Shown one piece after another: positions 1 to 5,201 of a stretch of DNA of 5,201 nucleotides; the first letter of the stretch is position 1; the number at the start of each line of letters is the position of its first letter. Below the pieces are notes generated by a model. It saw only the letters and a list, made by a program, of their open reading frames with translations, ran no database searches and had not been told where the DNA came from. A program made the position numbers and the translations under genes. The DNA comes from Actinomycetota bacterium (GTDB taxonomy: Bacteria > Actinomycetota > Humimicrobiia > Humimicrobiales > Humimicrobiaceae): the NCBI GenBank assembly GCA_016932375.1, contig JAFGDA010000210.1, positions 1 to 5,201 of the forward strand. The letters are read 5' to 3'.

Positions 1-7
1 AAAACAA

Positions 8-14
8 GGGAGGT
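8..14 (+). promoter_or_regulatory. Strong Shine-Dalgarno site before ATG 19
   Basis: GGGAGGT ends four bases before ATG 19 and is the best ribosome binding site in the window. It marks ATG 19 as a genuine or formerly genuine translation start, although the frame closes after only 23 codons. Confidence 0.55.
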
Positions 15-131
15 CATCATGAAGAAATTATACAGGATAATGCTTATTCTCGGCTCACTCATAGGTTTATGTGCAACTGTAAGATGGTAGGGCAATAAGT
101 AATTATAAATTTTTAAAATCATACCCAGGGT

Positions 132-144
132 CTGTTATTAACAG
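132..144. repeat. Short interrupted palindrome, 13 bp
   Basis: CTGTTA and TAACAG flank a single central T. Its centre (138) lies 42 bp from that of the larger palindrome at 167-193, about four helical turns. The two sites do not share a sequence, so a common regulator is not implied. It falls inside the candidate broken gene. Confidence 0.35.
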
Positions 145-166
145 GCGAGGTTGGTTGTGTATTCAG

Positions 167-193
167 TCAGGGTATATAAGTTATATACCCTGA
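167..193. repeat. Perfect 27-bp interrupted palindrome (operator or hairpin)
   Basis: Two perfect 13-base arms, TCAGGGTATATAA (167-179) and TTATATACCCTGA (181-193), flank a single G at 180. No T-tract follows on either strand, so it is not a standard terminator. The AT-rich inner arms contain TATATA (173-178), which has a weak -35-like TTGGTT at 151-156 with a 16-base spacer. It could therefore be a promoter overlapped by an operator for a dimeric repressor. Alternatively it is simply part of the decaying gene, since the second inferred frameshift falls in its right arm. The symmetry is directly seen; the function is inferred. Confidence 0.5.
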
Positions 194-306
194 TATTAAG
201 GTAGTGCCAGAAAAACTGAAGATAACGATTAAAGTAGCTTCTCCATTGAATATGTTTTACTTTATTATTAAACCGCCAGGTTTTGATATTTTAAGATATA
301 TACTGC

Positions 307-609
307 ATGAGAACGATCCAGACACCCGGGATTGGAAATAGCAATAGTGTCCCTGTATGCCAGGACCTTTATGGACAGATAATGAATAGTTTAAACAAAG
401 AAGTTAGAAGCCTTATTCTCGAAGTAAAAAAATCATCAACCACCAGGGAACAAATGGAATGTTTTGTGCGGACTTTTATAGAGCTGATGGCAGATTCAGG
501 CATATCTCCAAGGACACGTATCGAATTTTATGAATATTCTAAAAATCCTTTAATAGATAAGGATAAACTGATAAATATTGCTGAGAATACCCTGCTTAAT
601 ATGCAGTAA
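307..609 (+). CDS. Hypothetical protein, 100 aa, or C-terminal piece of a broken gene
   Basis: This is an open frame of 100 codons ending in TAA. I recognise no domain. The first 25 residues are polar (TPGIGNSNSVPV). Residues 26-100 look mainly helical and charged, with segments such as NKEVRSLILEVKK, MECFVRTFIELMADSG and KDKLINIAENTLL. There is no signal peptide, membrane segment or cysteine pattern pointing to metal binding. ATG 307 has no Shine-Dalgarno and sits inside another open frame (180-341). ATG 382 is an alternative start with only a weak GGA upstream. The poor start and the tiling frames upstream suggest it is the 3' part of a longer gene beginning at 19. It converges on parA, with a small hairpin between them. 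The sequence looks coding, but whether this is a complete gene is uncertain. Confidence 0.45.
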   Translation: MRTIQTPGIGNSNSVPVCQDLYGQIMNSLNKEVRSLILEVKKSSTTREQMECFVRTFIELMADSGISPRTRIEFYEYSKNPLIDKDKLINIAENTLLNMQ

Positions 610-618
610 AGATACATT

Positions 619-635
619 GCCCCTGAAGAAGGGGC
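619..635. terminator. Hairpin between convergent genes, possible terminator
   Basis: GCCCC (619-623) and GGGGC (631-635) pair around a 7-base loop in the 39-base gap between the + strand frame ending at 609 and parA ending at 649. A T-run lies about 20 bases further on the + side (655-660), but it is not adjacent to the stem. The minus side has no clear T-tract. Position and GC-rich stem suggest a bidirectional terminator, but a weak one by sequence. Confidence 0.45.
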
Positions 636-648
636 TGTAATTGCATAT

Positions 649-1518
649 CTATTCTTTTTTAGCATGTCTTGGGCGCTCTCCTGCATTCCAAAAATCCTTT
701 ATTCTTCTTGTCAGGGGCCCGATATCACCATTGGATACAGTATCGTGATTTGAAACAAGCTCTTTTGTAAGCTCAAGGTATGCCCTCGCTCCCTTGCATT
801 CAGGATTGTATGCAATGATAGGTTTTCCAAAACCTGGAGCTTCAGCAAGTCTTATATTTCTGGGGATTACTGTACGGAACACCTTGCCGGGGAAATAATC
901 CCTTACCTCTTTTGCAGCCTGGCGGCACAACCTGGTGCGCGAATACATGGTTAAAGCTACTCCAGTCAGCCGCAGCTCCGGATTAAGATTTTCCCTGATA
1001 AGATCAATGGTTTTAACAAGATGGGCAATTCCTTCCAGCGCAAAATATTCACACTGGAGTGGTACAAGGACTTCCCTTGATGCCGTAAGAGCATTTATTG
1101 TCAGAAGGCCAAGAGCGGGTGAACAGTCAATAATAACAAAATCATAGTTGTCCTTGAACTTATCAAGTGAGTCTTTCAGCCTGTATTCACGCCTGAAGCT
1201 TGGCACCAGCTCAACCTCTGCCCCGGCAAGCCTGCCACTTGAAGGTATGATATCCAGGAACTTATAATCGGTTTTAAGAATTACTTTTTCAGGATCAAGG
1301 TAATTAATAAGGATATCATATGTAGATGATTTTATTTCTTCCGGATAGACACCAAGCCCGCTTGAGGCATTGCTCTGGGGGTCAAGGTCTACCAGGAGTG
1401 TTTTAAAACCTTTATTACCAAGATATGAAGATATGTTTATCGCGGTAGTGCTTTTACCTACACCGCCCTTCTGGTTTACTATGGAAATTACCCTGCAGGG
1501 TTTCTTTTTTTCAGTCAT
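649..1518 (-). CDS. parA: Chromosome-partitioning ATPase ParA/Soj, 289 aa
   Basis: Members of this family are deviant-Walker P-loop ATPases that dimerise on ATP, bind DNA non-specifically and, with ParB at parS, help segregate chromosomes or regulate replication initiation. In the 289-aa form the Walker A box KGGVGKST is at residues 17-24, with signature lysine K17. The A' motif VDLDPQSNAS is near 43-52, Walker B VIIDCSPAL is near 128-136 (D131), and a typical Soj C-terminal segment PRNIRLAEAPGFGKP is near 219-233. R223 matches a conserved DNA-binding arginine of Soj. I chose ATG 1518 because GGAGAT lies just upstream; ATG 1533 would give 294 aa but has no Shine-Dalgarno and lies seven bases downstream of a TATAAT. 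The Soj core ends near residue 257, leaving a polar tail of about 32 residues that ends in RPRHAKKE (B. subtilis Soj is about 253 aa). No parB follows it: the next frame is convergent. A MinD or plasmid ParA identity is less likely, given the Soj-like motifs and lack of an N-terminal HTH domain. Confidence 0.93.
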   Translation of the reverse strand: MTEKKKPCRVISIVNQKGGVGKSTTAINISSYLGNKGFKTLLVDLDPQSNASSGLGVYPEEIKSSTYDILINYLDPEKVILKTDYKFLDIIPSSGRLAGAEVELVPSFRREYRLKDSLDKFKDNYDFVIIDCSPALGLLTINALTASREVLVPLQCEYFALEGIAHLVKTIDLIRENLNPELRLTGVALTMYSRTRLCRQAAKEVRDYFPGKVFRTVIPRNIRLAEAPGFGKPIIAYNPECKGARAYLELTKELVSNHDTVSNGDIGPLTRRIKDFWNAGERPRHAKKE

Positions 1519-1520
1519 CG

Positions 1521-1526
1521 ATCTCC
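1521..1526 (-). promoter_or_regulatory. Ribosome binding site that decides the parA start
   Basis: On the minus strand GGAGAT lies just before ATG 1518, with the GGAG core four bases away. The upstream in-frame ATG at 1533 has only TTGAG before it. This favours the shorter ParA. Confidence 0.55.
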
Positions 1527-1539
1527 AGACCATCTCAAG

Positions 1540-1545
1540 ATTATA
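1540..1545 (-). promoter_or_regulatory. Candidate -10 box for parA
   Basis: A perfect TATAAT on the minus strand lies about 22 bases before ATG 1518. Transcription would begin near 1533, leaving a 5' leader of about 15 bases, which again fits the shorter start. No convincing -35 is seen at 16-18 bases (CCGTAG at 17). In such AT-rich DNA a chance TATAAT is possible. Confidence 0.35.
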
Positions 1546-1628
1546 ATAATTCTATAACAAAACTACGGAAAATTTGAATAAAATTTTTAATAATTCCGGA
1601 AAATCCAAAAAATTCGTATATATGGCCA

Positions 1629-1643
1629 GGTAACTTCGGTAAC
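1629..1643. repeat. Direct repeat in a GC-richer block of the parA-lon gap
   Basis: GGTAAC occurs twice with TTC between, inside a GC-richer patch (about 1624-1662) that stands out from the AT-rich 1534-1897 spacer. No gene with a start codon and ribosome site was found here. The minus strand has a roughly 28-codon stop-free run across the patch but no start codon. Elsewhere in this spacer I see only the parA upstream signals and the inverted-repeat element at 1748-1857. Confidence 0.3.
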
Positions 1644-1747
1644 GGCGGAGGGTTCTAAGGGAAAATATAGGATTTTATTTTAAACAAATAGGACAATATG
1701 GATTAAATCTGAACAGGAGTATGACACATACCAGTATCAAAAATTAA

Positions 1748-1857
1748 ATGGCACCGGATATTAACCAGGATTTTTAAATTGAATAAAGTAATAAAATCCT
1801 AATTTATAAAAATCAAATTTATTCCAATTAAACAGTTATCCTTATATCCGGTGCCAT
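1748..1857. repeat. 110-bp imperfect inverted-repeat element, MITE-like or lon terminator
   Basis: The ends are a perfect 14-bp inverted repeat, ATGGCACCGGATAT (1748-1761) and its complement (1844-1857). A second pair of arms is in register: 1774-1787 and 1818-1831 match at 12 of 14 positions, each 26 bases from its end. Around the centre ATAAA and TTTAT can pair again. The element could thus fold almost end to end, with GC confined to the tips and a very AT-rich body. It has no coding capacity. No clear target-site duplication flanks it, although the terminal AT could be read as one. It starts 41 bases after the lon stop on the minus strand and is followed there by TTTAATTTTT, so it may end lon transcripts. 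The structure is certain; transposon origin is inference. Confidence 0.6.
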
Positions 1858-1897
1858 ACATTTCTAATGAAGGAAGACCATAAAAGCAACCTTACAA

Positions 1898-4336
1898 TCA
1901 GGCAAGAAATCCGCTGACTTTTGTAGCCTCACGTGGAATCGTGCCTTCCTTTTCCAGAGATTTCCGGTTTTTAAATGGATTTTTTTCAAGCGTATTTTTA
2001 ACTACATCATCAATGTTTTCCACAAAAACAAGCTCCAACCCCTTCAAGATGTTTTTCGGCACTTCTTCAAGGTCTTTTCTGTTCTTCTCCGGGAGGACTA
2101 CCTTTTTGAGCCCTGACCTTTTTGCAGCCAGCAGCTTTTCCTTAAGCCCTCCTATGGGGAGGACTCTTCCCCTGAGGGTGATTTCCCCGGTCATGCCAGT
2201 ATCCCTTATTACAGGTATTCCGGTGAAAGCCGAAACCAGGGATGATGTTATTGCAACCCCGGCTGAAGGCCCGTCCTTTGGGACTGCGCCTGCAGGAACA
2301 TGGATATGTATGTCCGATTTGCTGAAAAGCTTCTGCTCCAACCCGAATTCCACTGACCTGGAGCGTATGTAACTTATGGCAGCTTTTGCAGATTCCTGCA
2401 TGACATCCCCAAGCTTACCGGTGAGTATTAGTTCACCACTACCGCTATAATATGTGGATTCAATAAGCAGGATATCTCCACCTACAGGTGTATAGGCGAG
2501 ACCTGTCGCAACACCCACCCTGTTTTTGTCCTCAATCTCACTTGGCTGTACTTTTGATATGCCAAGGTACTCTTTAACCTTTCCACTGGTTACCACCTTT
2601 GTATATTTCCTGTCCTCAACTATTTCCCTTGCTATCTTTTTACATATCCTCGATATCTCTCTTTCGAGGTTTCTTACCCCGGCTTCCCTTGTGTATTCCT
2701 CAATGATGAGCATTATGGCATCTTCGTTAAACTTTATGTTGTATTTTTCCAGCCCCTGTTCCTTAAGCTGCTTTCCTATGAGGAACTGCCTTGCTATATG
2801 CACCTTTTCCTCCGAGCTGTATCCAGGTATCTCTATTATCTCCATCCTGTCCCTCAGGGCCGGATGGATGGTATCAAGTATATTGGCAGTAGTTATAAAC
2901 ATAACATTTGAAAGGTCAAAAGGCACCTCCAGGTAATGATCCCTGAAGGAATTGTTCTGTTCGGGATCCAGGACCTCAAGTAATGCAGAAGAGGGATCGC
3001 CCCTGAAATCTGCGCCAACTTTATCAACCTCATCAAGCATGAATACGGGGTTGTTTGTACCGACCTGGGAAAGGCCCTGGATAATCCTCCCGGGAAGAGC
3101 CCCGACATAGGTCCTTCTGTGCCCCCTTATTTCGGCTTCATCCCTGATTCCTCCTATGGACATTCTTATAAACTTCCGGCCAATGGATTTTGCAATTGAC
3201 TGCCCGAGGGAAGTCTTACCTACTCCCGGGGGTCCCACAAAACATAATATCGGTCCCCTGGTTGTCTTTCCTTTCAGTTTCCTAACAGCGAGGTAGTCCA
3301 ATATGTGTTCCTTTACTTTTTCCAGGTCATAATGATCTCCATCAAGAGTTTTTTTGGCTTTCTTTATATCAAGCACATCACTTGTTTTTTCTGACCATGG
3401 AACGTCAAGCATCCATTCTATATAGGTTCTCACATAAGAATGCTCTGGAGACATGCTTGGCATACCTTCAAGCCTCTTTATTTCCTTCTGGACTTTTTGC
3501 TTTGCCTCTTTAGGCATTTTTTTCTTCTGCAGTTTCTTTTCCAGCTCACCAGTAAGGGCAACATTTTCATCCGATTCACCAAGCTCTTCCTTTATGGCTT
3601 TCAACTGCTGCCTTAAAAAATAATCCCTCTGGGTCTTTCCGACTTCCTTCTGGACCTTATCCCTTATCTGGGACTGCACCTCAAATTTTTTGAGCTCTTC
3701 GCTTAAAAATTCAGTAAGTTTTATCAGCCTTTTCTTTATATTGTTTTCTTCAAGTATCTGCTGTTTCTGTTCTGTGCTGGTAAGAAGGTATGATGCAAAA
3801 AGATCTGCCTGCACATCAGGCCTTGATACATTTGTGGCAGCAACCACAAAGGCAGTTGGAAGGGGAATGCCGAGCTGTATGAATTTTTCCACCTGCATTC
3901 TTATGGTAGTATTTATCTTTTTAATTTCCTCATCTTCGGCATAAGGCTCATCTTTCAGGACTTCTATTGAAACCCTGAAATAAGGATCTGACTGGGTATA
4001 GTACTTGATCCGGACCCTCGAAATACCTTCTACTACACATTTTAATTCATTTTCACCAGTGTGAACCACCTGTTTCAAGGCGCAGGCAGTACCAATATCA
4101 TAAAGGTCTTCTTTATCAACCTGCTCCCTGTTTTCCTCTTTTTGTGCAACCACAACTATTATCTTGTGCTCCTGCGAGGCACTTTCCACTGCTTTTAATG
4201 ATTTGCTCCTGCCCACCACGAGGGGTGTGGCGAGAAAGGGAAAGACCACGCTGTTTTTAAGTGAAAGTAAAGGAAGCTCTTCAGGTATTTTTAAACTCCC
4301 CCTGCTTTCATCGCCCCATTTTTCTTCTGCTGTCAT
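1898..4336 (-). CDS. lon: ATP-dependent protease Lon (LonA type), 812 aa
   Basis: Lon is a cytosolic homo-hexameric AAA+ serine protease that unfolds and degrades misfolded and specific regulatory proteins. The N-terminal substrate-binding domain covers about 15-215, opening with LPLLSLKNSVVFP, followed by a helical linker to about 320 with RDYFLRQQLKAIKEELGE at 237-254. The AAA+ module has Walker A GPPGVGKT (368-375), Walker B FMLDEVDK (432-439), sensor-1 ITTAN (481-485), arginine-finger region ALRDRME (493-499) and sensor-2 GVRNLER (553-559). The protease domain has PKDGPSAG (686-693) with catalytic S691, and GGLKEKLLAA with K734, spaced 43 apart as in the E. coli Ser-Lys dyad. Length is normal for LonA (E. 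coli 784). About 25 residues after NPFKN form a polar tail. No transmembrane insertion is seen, so this is not LonB. ATG 4336 follows GAGG by 11 bases, a rather long spacing. All key residues are intact. Confidence 0.98.
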   Translation of the reverse strand: MTAEEKWGDESRGSLKIPEELPLLSLKNSVVFPFLATPLVVGRSKSLKAVESASQEHKIIVVVAQKEENREQVDKEDLYDIGTACALKQVVHTGENELKCVVEGISRVRIKYYTQSDPYFRVSIEVLKDEPYAEDEEIKKINTTIRMQVEKFIQLGIPLPTAFVVAATNVSRPDVQADLFASYLLTSTEQKQQILEENNIKKRLIKLTEFLSEELKKFEVQSQIRDKVQKEVGKTQRDYFLRQQLKAIKEELGESDENVALTGELEKKLQKKKMPKEAKQKVQKEIKRLEGMPSMSPEHSYVRTYIEWMLDVPWSEKTSDVLDIKKAKKTLDGDHYDLEKVKEHILDYLAVRKLKGKTTRGPILCFVGPPGVGKTSLGQSIAKSIGRKFIRMSIGGIRDEAEIRGHRRTYVGALPGRIIQGLSQVGTNNPVFMLDEVDKVGADFRGDPSSALLEVLDPEQNNSFRDHYLEVPFDLSNVMFITTANILDTIHPALRDRMEIIEIPGYSSEEKVHIARQFLIGKQLKEQGLEKYNIKFNEDAIMLIIEEYTREAGVRNLEREISRICKKIAREIVEDRKYTKVVTSGKVKEYLGISKVQPSEIEDKNRVGVATGLAYTPVGGDILLIESTYYSGSGELILTGKLGDVMQESAKAAISYIRSRSVEFGLEQKLFSKSDIHIHVPAGAVPKDGPSAGVAITSSLVSAFTGIPVIRDTGMTGEITLRGRVLPIGGLKEKLLAAKRSGLKKVVLPEKNRKDLEEVPKNILKGLELVFVENIDDVVKNTLEKNPFKNRKSLEKEGTIPREATKVSGFLA

Positions 4337-4396
4337 TATTTATTAAACCTCGTTTCTTATAATTTTTCTTTCTTTTAAAACTGTGACATCAAAATG

Positions 4397-4426
4397 ATTA
4401 TAGCAGAAATTATAAAGAATTGCTAA
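4397..4426 (-). promoter_or_regulatory. Candidate sigma-70-type promoter of lon
   Basis: On the minus strand TTAGCA (4421-4426) is separated by 18 bases from a perfect TATAAT (4397-4402), giving a leader of about 54 bases to ATG 4336. A second TATAAT at 4409-4414 lacks a good -35. No CIRCE or other heat-shock repressor site that I know is visible, so heat control cannot be read from this sequence. Confidence 0.45.
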
Positions 4427-4454
4427 AATAATTTCATTAAATAGTAAAATTTAA

Positions 4455-4471
4455 TTTCACTTTAAGTGAAA
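4455..4471. repeat. 17-bp palindrome with parS-like half sites upstream of lon
   Basis: TTTCACTT and AAGTGAAA flank a central T, about 30 bases upstream of the candidate lon -35. TTTCAC and GTGAAA are the half sites of the bacterial parS consensus, but here five extra bases separate them, so it is not a canonical parS. On the + strand AAATTTTTT-type sequence follows the stem, a weak terminator look. An operator for lon, a weak terminator or chance are all possible. Confidence 0.4.
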
Positions 4472-4495
4472 AATTTTTTAGCTATTATATATCAT

Positions 4496-4515
4496 AGGTT
4501 TTTTAAAAATAACCT
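4496..4515. repeat. AT-rich 20-bp near-palindrome in the peptidase-lon gap
   Basis: AGGTT and AACCT arms enclose a T-run and A-run, with one mismatched pair. It lies between the peptidase stop (4589) and the lon promoter. It could act as a weak end for peptidase transcripts, but no U-tract follows on the minus strand, so I do not call it a terminator. Confidence 0.25.
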
Positions 4516-4588
4516 TGTTTAACAATCGCCGGCCTGTCCATAAGGATCCTAAAAATTATAAGAAAAGTTCCTTATTTATAAAAATATA

Positions 4589-4951
4589 TCAGTAACCGAG
4601 TTCCCTGAGTCTTTTCTCGCCCAGTCCAAAATAATGCCCGACTTCATGAAGGACTACCCTTTTTATGTTTTTTTTAAGGTCTTCTTCGTCCCTGCTTATT
4701 GATTCCAGTGGCTTTTTAAAAATGGTTATCCTGTCAGGGAATATGGGATGCTTGCTAAAACGCATTGTCATGGGAAGTCCCTGGTAAAGGCCAAGAGTAT
4801 AAACAGGGCCGCTGTTTTCCAGGTCTTTCCTGTCATGTTTCGTAAGATTTTCTTCAATGATAAAAGTTATATTTTCAAACTTCGACCTGAACTTTTCAGG
4901 AAGGTTTTTTAAAACCTCTATTATTTCATTTTCAAAATCCTCGATATTCAT
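4589..4951 (-). CDS. Small zincin-like metallopeptidase (Zincin_1/DUF1025 type), 120 aa
   Basis: The C-terminus carries the zincin motif HExxHxxGxxE: H102, E103, H106, G109 and E112 in HEVGHYFGLGEKRL. The two histidines and E112 would bind zinc and E103 would be the catalytic base. Preceding features fit the short Zincin_1 family: an N-terminal helical region (FENEIIEVLKNLPEKF, 6-21), a beta stretch ENITFIIEE, then TLGLYQGLP (52-60) and the PDRITIFKKPLE strand (72-83). The ending RLRELGY is also typical and the length is normal. There is no signal peptide or membrane segment, so it is probably cytosolic. The natural substrate of the family is not established as far as I know. ATG 4951 has no clear Shine-Dalgarno, but an in-frame stop lies about 15 bases upstream and no other start exists before residue 60. 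It lies 252 bases upstream of lon on the same strand, probably in a separate transcript. Confidence 0.85.
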   Translation of the reverse strand: MNIEDFENEIIEVLKNLPEKFRSKFENITFIIEENLTKHDRKDLENSGPVYTLGLYQGLPMTMRFSKHPIFPDRITIFKKPLESISRDEEDLKKNIKRVVLHEVGHYFGLGEKRLRELGY

Positions 4952-5201
4952 GGCTTTTAAGGTAAACTGTTAAACAAAAAACGCCCTGTCTTGATATTTT
5001 TAATAAATATAATATTAATCAGTACAGATATCCACGTGCATATTATTTTTTTAATCATATACTACATTATATATTATATTATAGCCTTAAAGAAAATGTA
5101 GCTAAAATAAAATTTAAAATGGTCATGGACCGGATTTCCTTCCATACTTTCCCATGTTTTTACAGAGAATGCAATTCCATTATAATTCCTTGTTTTAACG
5201 T

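Larger units (their letters stand above)
19..609 (+). pseudogene. Candidate frameshifted gene for an exported protein of unknown family
   Basis: The sequence shows a strong Shine-Dalgarno (GGGAGGT, 8-14) four bases before ATG 19. Translation gives a signal-peptide-like start, MKKLYRIMLILGSLIGLCA, then stops at 88-90. Stop-free stretches continue in the next frames: 83-193 (including SYPGSVINRRGW), 180-341 (including VVPEKLKITIKV and IIKPPGFDIL) and 307-609. Each step moves the frame by +1, and neighbouring stretches overlap by only 8-35 bases. The shifts would have to fall at about 83-87, 180-190 and 295-338. Joined, they give roughly 196 residues: a hydrophobic export signal, a beta-rich-looking middle and a helical charged C-terminus. 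The LIGLC segment is not a good lipobox, because Leu occupies the -1 position. I do not recognise the family. Inference: a decayed gene, or an intact gene with assembly errors. The alternative is that only 307-609 is real and the rest is chance. Confidence 0.4.

Noticed and set aside
271..285. AAACC/GGTTT hairpin
   Set aside because: The stem is only 5 bp with no T-tract, and it lies inside an open frame.
935..1147. Plus-strand 70-codon frame inside parA
   Set aside because: It is antisense to conserved ParA motifs, with no ribosome site or recognisable product.
1721..1747. Tiny plus-strand ORF after AGGAG, ATG at 1721, eight codons
   Set aside because: It is too short, and the AGGAG is only one base from the ATG. 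No support beyond chance.
1941..2372. Plus-strand frame of 143 codons inside lon, with others at 2526-2936, 3690-3944 and 4164-4346
   Set aside because: They are antisense shadows of a fully conserved lon coding sequence, with low-complexity Ser/Phe-rich translations.
2893..3108. Second minus-strand frame within lon, 71 codons
   Set aside because: It is an out-of-frame shadow of the lon AAA+ region, which is intact in the main frame.
5029..5039. CACGTG palindrome and TATCCACG resembling a parS core or DnaA box
   Set aside because: The parS flanks are missing and only one 7-of-9 DnaA-box match is present, with no cluster, so no origin or partition site is supported.
5074..5199. Minus-strand open frame of 41 codons from the right edge, possibly the end of an upstream gene
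   Set aside because: The same bases are also open on the plus strand, the composition is AT-driven, and no motif or start can be seen inside the window.
4966..5201. Plus-strand stop-free run to the right edge, with its first ATG at 5119
   Set aside because: There is no Shine-Dalgarno, no start before 5119, and the residues reflect very AT-rich DNA. A gene starting here cannot be supported from 27 codons. I see nothing else definite in 4952-5201.

Overview
The window looks like bacterial chromosome with moderately AT-rich genes and very AT-rich spacers. It encodes an ATP-dependent Lon protease of bacterial LonA type, a chromosome-type ParA/Soj ATPase and a small zincin-like metallopeptidase. 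Nothing here fixes the phylum. The short HExGH peptidase family (Zincin_1/DUF1025) is common in Actinobacteria, Chloroflexi and several uncultured anaerobic lineages, but that is only a weak hint. No tRNA, rRNA, CRISPR array, transposase or phage gene was seen.

Left part (1-648, + strand): a strong Shine-Dalgarno and a signal-peptide-like start at 19 run into a stop after 23 residues. Open frames then tile the region in successive reading frames (19-90, 83-193, 180-341, 307-609). The simplest reading is one exported-protein gene of about 196 codons broken by three single-base shifts. Its last piece, 307-609, is an intact 100-codon frame that may or may not be a gene in its own right. A perfect 27-bp interrupted palindrome lies at 167-193. 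A small hairpin at 619-635 separates this region from the convergent parA gene.

Middle and right (649-4951, - strand): transcription runs right to left through the metallopeptidase (4951-4589), lon (4336-1898) and parA (1518-649). The gaps of 252 and about 380 bases, with promoter-like sites before lon and parA, suggest separate transcripts rather than one operon. The lon-parA gap holds a short GC-richer block with a direct repeat and a 110-bp imperfect inverted-repeat element that could be a MITE-like remnant and/or the lon terminator. The peptidase-lon gap holds two AT-rich palindromes and a plausible lon promoter. The last 250 bases contain no gene I can support.

Functionally, Lon (protein quality control) and the zincin (likely a cytosolic peptidase of unknown substrate) are both proteolytic, but no direct link is visible. 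ParA has no ParB beside it in this window. I see no clear new multi-gene system. The observations most worth checking are the frameshifted left-end gene, the two unusual palindromic elements, and the solitary ParA with a C-terminal tail.
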